Shown piece after piece: positions 16,757 to 22,815 of a DNA stretch of 22,815 nucleotides; position 1 is the stretch's first letter, and each line of letters begins with the position of its first letter. This stretch comes from Candidatus Ancillula prorhinotermitis (GTDB taxonomy: Bacteria > Actinomycetota > Actinomycetes > Actinomycetales > Bifidobacteriaceae), in NCBI GenBank assembly GCA_031280795.1, contig JAITGF010000016.1, forward strand, positions 1-22,815. Reading direction: 5' to 3'. Made by a program: the position numbers and the translations under genes. The notes beneath the pieces were generated by a model. It was not told the DNA's origin. It did no database searches and saw nothing but the letters and a program-made list of their open reading frames with translations.

Positions 16757-19028
16757 CGAGTTTAATGCAACGCTGAAGTTCGAGCTTGATGACTTCCAAA
16801 AGGAGGCCATTCGGATCATCGATGCTGGTGATAACGTTTTAGTGGGGGCGCCAACCGGTGCCGGCAAGACCATTGTGGGCGATGCCGGTATTTTCTACTG
16901 GATGAACACTAGCGAGACTGGTCGGATCTACTACACAACGCCCATCAAAGCGCTTTCGAACCAGAAGTTTCGTGAGCTCGGAGAGCGTTATGGAGTGGAA
17001 AATGTCGGGCTGATCACTGGTGACGTGGTGATGAACTCCGATGCTCGCATTGTGGTCATGACCACTGAAGTGTTGCGCAATCAAGTGTATTCACATTCGA
17101 ATAGCCTTACCAATTTGCAGTGCGTAGTCATGGATGAGGTGCACTTTCTAGGCGATAGGGGTCGTGGAAGCGTCTGGGAAGAGGTTATCATCAATTTACC
17201 ACAGCATATCAATATCATCGCGCTTTCTGCCACAGTTTCAAACATCGAGGAATTCGCTAGCTGGATGCAGCAGGTACGTGGGCATTGCCAGGTGGTGGTG
17301 ACTGAGAAGCGCCCGGTGCCACTGGTGCAGCACATGATACTTTCTAGCGATGAGAAGCCGAATTCCGCTGCCACACTATATGATGTGTACAAGAATGCGC
17401 ATGGTGGCGGAGATAGCAATGCCCAGAATCATGGACGCCAGCTGAACCAATCGCTCATGCAGAAGATGATTAAGCCGATGGCAGCCCCGATGAGCCGAAA
17501 GCCGCGTGGGCGAAGAGGTGGTGGTAGAAGTTTTCCAAACGCTTCAAAAACCAAAGGGTTACGTAAAATCCCCGGGCGCGTAGCGATTGTAAACGAGCTT
17601 CGCAAAAAAGGCATTCTCCCAGCGATCTACTTCATCTTTTCCCGAAAAGGATGCGATGAAGCAGTGGATCAGATTTTGCACTCGGATATCATGCTAAACG
17701 ATTATGCCGACCAAGACGAAATCGCCTTTGTGGTCGACACTATGATCGCCGGGAGGATTGCCCCCGAAGATTTACGTATGCTAGACTTCGGAGCCTTTAA
17801 GCAATCGCTAATGCAAGGTGTGGCAGCACATCACGCCGGGTTACTTCCTGTCTACAAGGAGATAGTCGAGCACCTTTTTGAGCGCGGACTCCTAAAGCTA
17901 GTCTTTGCTACTGAAACTTTGGCCCTTGGTATTAATATGCCGGCACGCTCAGTCGTGATAGAAAGGCTCACTAAGTACGACGGGGTAGGGCATACTATGC
18001 TTACTCCCGGCCAGTTTACACAGCTGACGGGCAGGGCGGGGCGTCGTGGTCTTGACGATATTGGGCACGCTGTGGTGGTCGATGGGCGCAATCTACGCCT
18101 CCCCGAAGTGGCAGCACTTTCATCTAAACGTGTCTACCCCCTGCGCTCAGCGTTTTCGCCGAGTTACAATATGGCAGTAAACTTGGCATCAACTTACGAC
18201 AACCATTATGTGGAAGATATTTTGCGCAACTCCTTCGCCCAATTTCAACTCGATCAAAAAAGCCGGGAATTTGAAACGCGCATCAGCGAATATAACCACT
18301 TGCTAAACGGCTATCAAAAGGAGATTGAAAACGATACGCGCAAAGCCTCCATGCTCAAGAACCGCGTTAATAAGCTGAAATCACGAAAGCGCGATGTTGA
18401 GAAGTCGCTACTTAAAAATCGTACTTTGATTGTCGATCGTTACTATCGAATCGTTGATATCTTGCTACATTTCGACTATTTATGGCCGCACGATGGTGAA
18501 CTTACCACTACTGCGCGTGGCGACTTGCTGAAGAATTTTTACTGCGAATATGAATTGGTGTTCGTGGAGGCAATCTATACTGGGCTTTTCCAAAGTATGA
18601 GCCCAGCTGAGCTGACTGCTGCGATTTCCTGCTTCGTTTCACTTTCTAAGTCCGCCCAAAGCGACCGACTTGATAATCCGCAGTTTGAGCATATGGGCGC
18701 CCCATTCTTAGTGAAGATGAATAGTCTACAAAACATCTATAAAGACGTCAAGGCACAAGAAAAAACCTTCAAAATCTCTAATGATGAAGATTTCGGGCTC
18801 AATTTCGGCATGCTTGAAGTTGCCTACCGATGGGGTAGTGGAGAGTCGTTCGCACGCACAATTGCGCCACTTGGAGATGCGCGTATGGGGGATTTCATTC
18901 GCTTGAGTCGCGGCGTGATGGATATTTTGCAGCAAGTAATCCGCTATATGGGTGACAAAGTGCCTGATAACGCTCAGAATTGCATGGACATTTTACGAAA
19001 CAGCTTCGTCGCCGGACTTTTGGATTAA
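16746..19028 (+). CDS. helY: HelY/Mtr4-like superfamily 2 RNA helicase
   Basis: ATP-dependent helicase of the Ski2/Mtr4-like group, found in actinobacteria as HelY and thought to act on RNA. Motifs in order: FELDDFQKEA (Q-motif region), Walker A GAPTGAGKT at 35-43, TTPIKALSNQK, DEVH at 130-133, LSATVSN, FSRKGCDEAVDQ, HHAGLLP, and motif VI TGRAGRRGLDDIGHA. A basic Gly/Arg-rich insert (about residues 215-275) may contact RNA. A helical C-terminal region follows. The 760 residues are shorter than the roughly 900 of mycobacterial HelY. ATG 16746 is preferred; TTG 16740 is in frame. It overlaps the previous gene, so it is coupled to it. Confidence 0.9.
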   Translation: MWIDEFNATLKFELDDFQKEAIRIIDAGDNVLVGAPTGAGKTIVGDAGIFYWMNTSETGRIYYTTPIKALSNQKFRELGERYGVENVGLITGDVVMNSDARIVVMTTEVLRNQVYSHSNSLTNLQCVVMDEVHFLGDRGRGSVWEEVIINLPQHINIIALSATVSNIEEFASWMQQVRGHCQVVVTEKRPVPLVQHMILSSDEKPNSAATLYDVYKNAHGGGDSNAQNHGRQLNQSLMQKMIKPMAAPMSRKPRGRRGGGRSFPNASKTKGLRKIPGRVAIVNELRKKGILPAIYFIFSRKGCDEAVDQILHSDIMLNDYADQDEIAFVVDTMIAGRIAPEDLRMLDFGAFKQSLMQGVAAHHAGLLPVYKEIVEHLFERGLLKLVFATETLALGINMPARSVVIERLTKYDGVGHTMLTPGQFTQLTGRAGRRGLDDIGHAVVVDGRNLRLPEVAALSSKRVYPLRSAFSPSYNMAVNLASTYDNHYVEDILRNSFAQFQLDQKSREFETRISEYNHLLNGYQKEIENDTRKASMLKNRVNKLKSRKRDVEKSLLKNRTLIVDRYYRIVDILLHFDYLWPHDGELTTTARGDLLKNFYCEYELVFVEAIYTGLFQSMSPAELTAAISCFVSLSKSAQSDRLDNPQFEHMGAPFLVKMNSLQNIYKDVKAQEKTFKISNDEDFGLNFGMLEVAYRWGSGESFARTIAPLGDARMGDFIRLSRGVMDILQQVIRYMGDKVPDNAQNCMDILRNSFVAGLLD

Positions 19029-19050
19029 AGCCTTCTAGACTAGGGCTTTT
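19027..19050 (+). terminator. Probable helY terminator (convergent junction)
   Basis: AAAGCC (19027-19032) pairs with GGCTTT (19044-19049) around a loop containing TCTAGA, followed by a short T-run. It overlaps the helY stop codon. As helY and uppP converge with only 36 bp between, it may serve both directions, though the minus side lacks a T-run. Confidence 0.5.
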
Positions 19051-19074
19051 AGACTAGGGGGACTTTAAACTAGG
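19036..19074. repeat. Three imperfect tandem copies of TAGACTAGGG
   Basis: TAGACTAGGG at 19036-19045 and 19050-19059, and the variant TAAACTAGG at 19066-19074, fill the gap between helY and uppP and run into the uppP stop codon. Probably a small slippage-derived repeat. Confidence 0.6.
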
Positions 19075-19937
19075 ATGCCTGCACTAAGTAGCGCGATGAT
19101 CAGCCCCCCGAAGGCGATACGGTAGATGACGAAACCTTTTAGCGAGATATGAGATATTGCCTTCATGAAGACTGCAACTACTATGTATCCGCCGACGAAC
19201 GAAACGATGGTGGCAGTGATGGTGGCGCCCCAGCCTGGGAATCCTAAAGATCCAGTATCACCAAGTGCGCTTTTCAGCTCGAAGATTGATGCGCCAAATA
19301 TCGATGGTATCGACAAGTAGAAGGAAAATCTAGCTGCAGTTTCGCGGTTGAACCCTAAAGCCCTGCCAGCTGAAATGGTTGCCCCAGAGCGAGAAACGCC
19401 TGGTATGAGCGCAAAACACTGTGCTAAACCATAACACAATGTGCGCTTTGTGTTAAGTTCTGTTAAGTTTAGCTGTTGTTTGCCGCGTATGTCAGCAAAA
19501 AGCATCAAAATGCCAACAAAAATCAACATCGTCGCAGTTATCCAAAGTGACCGAAAAGTTGTCTCCACAAAGTTCTTAAGTAGCACTCCAGATAAGATAA
19601 TCGGTATAGTTCCAAGGACGATCATCCAGCCGATAGTTGCATCTAAGCCAATCTTCTGAGCAGTTTCACGCTTCGGTCCGCTTATTACCGCCGTCTTAAA
19701 AGTGGTGAACCATGCTTTTAAGATGCGGACAATATCCTTTAGGAAGTAGAGAATTATAGCCACTTCAGTCCCAATCTGGATGATGGCAGTGAAGGCGGTG
19801 AAACCAGGAGATGCATCGCCGGCGTAACCCTGGTCAAAGAGCTGACCGAAAAACGAAAGGTGCGCTGAAGAGCTTACTGGCAGAAATTCTGTCAAAGCTT
19901 GCACAAGACCTAAAAATACGGCTTGAAAAAAATTCAC
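19065..19937 (-). CDS. uppP: Undecaprenyl-diphosphate phosphatase UppP (BacA)
   Basis: Membrane enzyme that dephosphorylates undecaprenyl diphosphate to recycle the lipid carrier for peptidoglycan and other envelope polymers; loss sensitises cells to bacitracin. The 290 residues hold about seven to eight membrane segments and both conserved motifs: the Glu-rich LGLVQALTEFLPVSSSAHL near the N-terminus and the PGVSRSGATI loop near the middle. The start is GTG at 19937 with GGAGG six nt upstream, which overlaps the stop of the preceding gene. It is the last gene of the minus-strand operon. Confidence 0.95.
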   Translation of the reverse strand: MNFFQAVFLGLVQALTEFLPVSSSAHLSFFGQLFDQGYAGDASPGFTAFTAIIQIGTEVAIILYFLKDIVRILKAWFTTFKTAVISGPKRETAQKIGLDATIGWMIVLGTIPIILSGVLLKNFVETTFRSLWITATMLIFVGILMLFADIRGKQQLNLTELNTKRTLCYGLAQCFALIPGVSRSGATISAGRALGFNRETAARFSFYLSIPSIFGASIFELKSALGDTGSLGFPGWGATITATIVSFVGGYIVVAVFMKAISHISLKGFVIYRIAFGGLIIALLSAGILV

Positions 19938-19947
19938 TACTTACCTC

Positions 19948-20532
19948 CTATTTCCAGAGCCCACCGGCTGCAATTGATTTCAATTCGTTTTCTTCACCAC
20001 TGTGTGCACCGATTAGTGCAATATCCCACGCCCAGAGAATGCGGTTATTCACCCATCCAAAGATTCGCTTAGACCTAAAAAGGTCGTTTACAGCAAAATC
20101 GCCAAGTTCAAGCTCTGGCTCATGTAGCGCTATCTCATCTGAAAGCAATTCCATTTTACCATAGCCCACCACACCGACATACCTAGTAGTCCAGCTTTTG
20201 GTAGAAACGTTTCCGTCTCTAGGTTCGCCATCTCCAATCCAAGTAGTTGAAATTTCAGCCTGTACTGGAAATCGCAACTCATCGATAAGCGTTTCGGGGC
20301 GGCTTTCTGCGATTTTCCAGATGCCAGATTCTGTGATATAAGGCTTTCCGTCCACCTCTAACGTTAAGCTGTAGTCAAGTTGCTCGCCATTGCTGACCCA
20401 CTTAGCACTTGATTCAAATTCACGGTCAGGAATGCCGAAGTTTCCACCAAGTTTTCCTGAGCCTGTGAATTCGCCCACGAACCACGCTAAGGGATATACA
20501 CTTCTATCGAGACCTTCAGGCAATTCTATCAC
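19948..20532 (-). CDS. Nitrobindin/FABP-family heme-binding-type protein
   Basis: A 194-residue protein resembling the actinobacterial FABP-family (DUF1794, nitrobindin-like) beta-barrels. The matches are LPEGLDRSVYPLAWFVGEFTGSG near the N-terminus and RIFGWVNNRILWAWDIAL near the C-terminus. Nitrobindins bind ferric heme and isomerise peroxynitrite. Their N-terminal GxWxGxG motif here reads GEFTGSG, with Trp replaced by Phe. A His near residue 180 (GAHSGE) could be the axial heme ligand, but this is unproven. The start is GTG at 20532 within a 4-nt GTGA overlap with the upstream gene. Heme binding is uncertain. Confidence 0.7.
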   Translation of the reverse strand: MIELPEGLDRSVYPLAWFVGEFTGSGKLGGNFGIPDREFESSAKWVSNGEQLDYSLTLEVDGKPYITESGIWKIAESRPETLIDELRFPVQAEISTTWIGDGEPRDGNVSTKSWTTRYVGVVGYGKMELLSDEIALHEPELELGDFAVNDLFRSKRIFGWVNNRILWAWDIALIGAHSGEENELKSIAAGGLWK

Positions 20533-20783
20533 TTAGTGGCTCCTTCTTTCTGCTTACCGCTTAAGCCCGCATTACGCCTGGCTTCGGCGTGGCCGGCGCC
20601 CGTGTTGTCTGCACTTAAGGTAGCCTCACCCTGCTGGGGTACCACTGTGCTGGATTTTGCACTGGTTCTTGAACTGAGGCTGATGGTTTTAACAACTACC
20701 CGAATGCAAAGCAGCATTATTACCAATATTGCAACACCGAGTATGCATGCCTGGATGATTGCGGACGTGTTTTGAGAATCCAC
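20529..20783 (-). CDS. Small single-pass membrane protein, unknown function
   Basis: An 84-residue protein not recognised. It has one hydrophobic segment (about residues 9-30), then a short basic stretch and a flexible, polar tail rich in Ser, Ala, Thr and Lys, probably cytoplasmic. GTG 20783 is chosen because its G is shared with the TAG stop of the upstream gene; a longer frame from ATG 20834 would run into that gene. Its own stop overlaps the nitrobindin start by 4 nt. The tight coupling on both sides supports it as real. Confidence 0.7.
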   Translation of the reverse strand: MDSQNTSAIIQACILGVAILVIMLLCIRVVVKTISLSSRTSAKSSTVVPQQGEATLSADNTGAGHAEARRNAGLSGKQKEGATK

Positions 20784-21706
20784 TAAACACCAACCCCGGC
20801 AAATAGTGCAACTACATATGTGAGGACACCGCAAGTAGCCAGCGGAAACGATACACGTAATAGGGCTGCTGGCAAGTATTTACCAGTACCAAATTGCATA
20901 CGCACAATGAACCAAGCTCCAATCACTAATGGGATGGACGCTAAGAACAGCCTGTTGAACTGTACAAAATTGCTGAACTCGTTTAGTATTACAAATCGCA
21001 GTAATGCAATTGTGACGACGGCAAGTATTGCCCCGACAGCTATAGTCACATTATTTTGCATGACGAAGTCACCTTTGAGGAACTCGACCAGACCTTTGAA
21101 TATAATAAAAACCCCAATTGCAATAAATGGGGCAATAATGTATAGTAAAAATGGGGTAAAAAGGCCATCAAAAAGGTTATTGGTAACGACATATCCGTAT
21201 GAGGCAGTAGTAAATAAACTTAAACAGACAGTATGGGCGACAGTACTGATTATGTCGACTCGAAGTTTTTTTGTGAATATTTGGACAGCGAAAGTAAGCA
21301 GAAATATACACGATATTAAATTCGCAAAAGGAACCACCATTCCATGCCTTAACACAATGCTAGGTGCGATAATGGTGAATACGATCGGACCTGCAACGCC
21401 TAATAAACTACAAACCCCAACGATTGCACGATTTGAGAGATTGAAAGAGAATACGTAGGAGTAGATGCAAAGTAGGCTTAGCAAAGAGGTAGCGATAAGT
21501 GAAAAATCAGGTAGAAACATTAGGAAAGCACCGAGAAAGAGGGCAACACCGATATATGAAGCGCCTTCGATTAGTGACAATCTGAAAGTGTCGAAATCGC
21601 CTCTAGACACATTTTCCGCCACGTCTTTTGCTGTGGACTGATGTGTAACTTGTGCCATAACTTGTGAATTGGATTCTGGCATGACTTTTGAGCTGGATTG
21701 CGACAT
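20783..21706 (-). CDS. Multi-pass membrane protein, unknown function
   Basis: A 307-residue protein with a polar N-terminus of about 45 residues and roughly eight to nine hydrophobic segments; the family is not recognised. The N-terminus has two copies of an eight-residue unit (SQSSSKVM and PESNSQVM), so the true start may be M1, M9 or M17. None has a clear ribosome site. There is no enzymatic motif that I can see. It lies 25 nt after rpmG and overlaps the next gene by one base, within the rpmG-uppP operon. It could be an envelope or transport protein, but nothing in the sequence decides this. Confidence 0.75.
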   Translation of the reverse strand: MSQSSSKVMPESNSQVMAQVTHQSTAKDVAENVSRGDFDTFRLSLIEGASYIGVALFLGAFLMFLPDFSLIATSLLSLLCIYSYVFSFNLSNRAIVGVCSLLGVAGPIVFTIIAPSIVLRHGMVVPFANLISCIFLLTFAVQIFTKKLRVDIISTVAHTVCLSLFTTASYGYVVTNNLFDGLFTPFLLYIIAPFIAIGVFIIFKGLVEFLKGDFVMQNNVTIAVGAILAVVTIALLRFVILNEFSNFVQFNRLFLASIPLVIGAWFIVRMQFGTGKYLPAALLRVSFPLATCGVLTYVVALFAGVGV

Positions 21707-21731
21707 GGGTTAGGGCACCGCTATGCAGGCA

Positions 21732-21902
21732 TTAACGTGTTTCGCGGTGAGCAGTCTCAGAGTTGCAACGTGAGCAGTACTTCTTTAGTTCAAGGCGATC
21801 TGGAGTATTGCGACGATTCTTTTTGGTGATGTAGTTGCGCTCTTTGCAAACTGTGCACGCTAAAGTAATCTTCGGGCGAATATCAGAACTTTTACTTGCC
21901 AT
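21732..21902 (-). CDS. rpmG: 50S ribosomal protein L33, zinc-binding type
   Basis: A 56-residue ribosomal protein of the large subunit. It begins [20 protein letters not shown] and ends in ETAHRETR. Two CxxC pairs (Cys16/19 and Cys43/46) make it the zinc-binding (C+) form. The ATG at 21902 has GAAAGGAA about 10 nt upstream and a consensus promoter further up. It is the first gene of the minus-strand operon. Confidence 0.95.
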   Translation of the reverse strand: MASKSSDIRPKITLACTVCKERNYITKKNRRNTPDRLELKKYCSRCNSETAHRETR

Positions 21903-21930
21903 TTATGTAATTCCTTTCGTTAACAAGCTT

Positions 21931-21959
21931 ATTATACCACAAAACCCTTAACTTGTCAA
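21931..21959 (-). promoter_or_regulatory. Consensus promoter of the rpmG operon
   Basis: On the minus strand TTGACA (21959-21954), a 17-bp spacer and TATAAT (21936-21931), with an extended -10 TGG. It matches the rplJL promoter in quality. Transcription should start near 21924, giving a leader of about 22 nt. Confidence 0.9.
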
Positions 21960-22104
21960 TTTGAAACCATCTATCGTCCATTTACAGAGTGAATGCATGA
22001 TAAGTTGGCGTAAATATTAACAACTATATTTTTGCACAGATGCCAACTATTCCCAATATGCTCTGACTCGAAATATAGTATCATCACAGTATGAAAGGAC
22101 TGAT
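21960..22104. other. Divergent intergenic region
   Basis: AT-rich spacer between the rpmG promoter and the next plus-strand gene. A weak -10-like TATAGT lies at 22074-22079 and AAAGGA at 22094-22099 precedes the ATG at 22105. No convincing -35, repeat or RNA gene is seen. Confidence 0.4.
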
Positions 22105-22614
22105 ATGTATATTTTAAAAACGTTACTCGATGGAAGGGCCAGTGTGTCCAGTTATGGTGTAAGCTTTGAGGAAGACAAGCGCTTCAATGATTGCGTCCGT
22201 GATTTCTGCGAGGGAATACAGCAAAAGCAGATGAGTGATAATGGTTCAAGCGACTATTCAATTCACATCGAAGATAGCGTTCAAGTAGTTATCAATCAGA
22301 AAAACGCCGTAGCAGAAAAAGTGCACCAAGATTCAAAAAGTGTCACGACATCCTCTAAGAATAAGAATATATATAGCAATCTGCCAAGTAAAGTATTGAA
22401 CTACGCGGAATTACTGTACTGCGATCAGGCAGAAGAAATCGATATAAATGGGAACTTCTTCGCCCAATCGCTCGGGTTCTGGATGCTTGGTAATAACGGA
22501 ATTTGGATAGGCATTAGCGAACATGATGGCAAGCTTGCCTTAGGTCAGATTAGGGAATGTGATATCATCGAAGTTTTGCAGAGCATATCAACAACCCCAG
22601 CACTCCTTGCGTAA
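22105..22614 (+). CDS. Hypothetical protein, 169 residues
   Basis: Not recognised. It has no signal peptide or membrane segment. A polar, low-complexity middle (about residues 75-92, rich in Ser, Thr and Lys) separates an N-terminal half with several Asp/Glu from a C-terminal half. The latter has aromatic and Gly-rich strands (FFAQSLGFWMLGNNGIWIGI), suggesting a small alpha/beta domain. AAAGGA five nt before ATG supports the start. An eight-codon frame beginning at ATG 22091 overlaps this start. It lies between a ribosomal-protein promoter and a probable insertion element, so it may be accessory or even shortened at its 3' end. Confidence 0.6.
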   Translation: MYILKTLLDGRASVSSYGVSFEEDKRFNDCVRDFCEGIQQKQMSDNGSSDYSIHIEDSVQVVINQKNAVAEKVHQDSKSVTTSSKNKNIYSNLPSKVLNYAELLYCDQAEEIDINGNFFAQSLGFWMLGNNGIWIGISEHDGKLALGQIRECDIIEVLQSISTTPALLA

Positions 22615-22748
22615 TGTGGGCGACTATATGCACGTATGCCAATGTGCAAAGCGCAGTATGAATTTCGCCATTTACCTGCCTATTGCTACCGTACGGGTGG
22701 CGGTGCAGACAAAATTCCGTAGTTTTTCTAAACAGATAAGGAGAACTA

Positions 22749-22815
22749 ATGGCATACAAGCACTATACAAACGAATATCGAGACAATCTAATAAATAAAT
22801 ACTTCTCGTCAAGCA
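22749..22815 (+). CDS. Probable transposase N-terminus (partial, runs off window)
   Basis: Only 22 codons are visible, starting at ATG 22749 with AAGGAG ending 5 nt upstream. The encoded HYTNEYRDNLINKYFSSS resembles the first helix of helix-turn-helix transposase subunits (IS3-type OrfA). The 134 bp between the previous gene and this start may contain the left end of an insertion sequence, but no terminal repeat can be confirmed because the other end is outside the window. Confidence 0.45.
   Translation, partial: MAYKHYTNEYRDNLINKYFSSS

Noticed and set aside
20784..20834. ATG 20834 as the start of the small single-TM protein
   Set aside because: It would overlap the 3' end of the 307-residue gene by about 50 bp and add Cys-rich residues ahead of the membrane segment; GTG 20783 gives the usual one-base overlap.
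20820..21458. 212-codon plus-strand frame opposite the 307-residue membrane protein
   Set aside because: The minus-strand frame has the expected membrane-protein hydrophobic pattern and operon overlaps; the plus frame is its shadow.

Overview
The window looks like a chromosomal segment of a low-to-moderate GC actinobacterium, perhaps related to the Bifidobacteriales and perhaps host-restricted. The actinobacterial signs are the thrS-HIT gene pair, a HelY-type helicase, a UDPGP-family UTP-glucose-1-phosphate uridylyltransferase, a heterodimeric ABC exporter pair, a nitrobindin/FABP-family protein and a fused shikimate kinase/3-dehydroquinate synthase (a fusion known from bifidobacteria). Several genes are shorter than their families: ThrRS without a TGS domain, a half-length PhoU, a UDP-glucose pyrophosphorylase without its C-terminal domain, and a compact HelY. 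Base composition is well below that of typical bifidobacteria. Together this fits a lineage with reductive evolution, but the taxonomic call is an inference.

Layout. 1-344: hairpin-rich non-coding DNA ending in a promoter. 345-3566 (+): an ATP synthase beta gene (atpD) with no other ATP synthase gene beside it, then the aroK-aroB fusion. 3567-7347 (+): a phosphate-uptake operon, pstS-pstC-pstA-pstB-phoU-like, behind a candidate PHO box and a promoter that should give a leaderless pstS message. 7490-9954 (+): thrS (also apparently leaderless) overlapping a HIT-family gene. 9983-11226 (+): a consensus promoter, an L10-type leader RNA, rplJ, rplL and a strong terminator. 11227-11460: 26-bp palindrome, G9 tract, nested inverted repeats and a second copy of the hairpin-promoter element found before atpD. 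11461-19028 (+): two overlapping ABC exporter half-transporter genes, UTP-glucose-1-phosphate uridylyltransferase and helY, probably one operon. 19065-21902 (-): a convergent operon rpmG, a 307-residue membrane protein, an 84-residue single-TM protein, a nitrobindin-like protein and uppP, coupled by short overlaps and driven by a consensus promoter. 22105-22815 (+): one unrecognised gene and the start of a probable transposase.

How genes work together. PstSCAB with PhoU forms a high-affinity phosphate importer probably controlled by a PhoB/PhoP-type regulator. ThrRS, L10, L7/L12 and L33 serve translation; L10/L12 probably controls its own synthesis through the leader. The two ABC genes encode complementary halves of a heterodimeric exporter with one degenerate and one intact ATP site. 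UppP recycles undecaprenyl phosphate for the cell wall.

The most unusual signals are: (i) a roughly 59-bp element, hairpin plus GTGCAC at -35 plus extended -10, present before both atpD and the ABC operon, with a covarying base pair in the hairpin; (ii) three genes whose -10 element lies exactly six bases before ATG; (iii) a PstS whose two lobes are in permuted order; (iv) the set of domain losses listed above. No CRISPR array, tRNA or rRNA gene was seen, and I did not find a clear novel defence or metabolic system.
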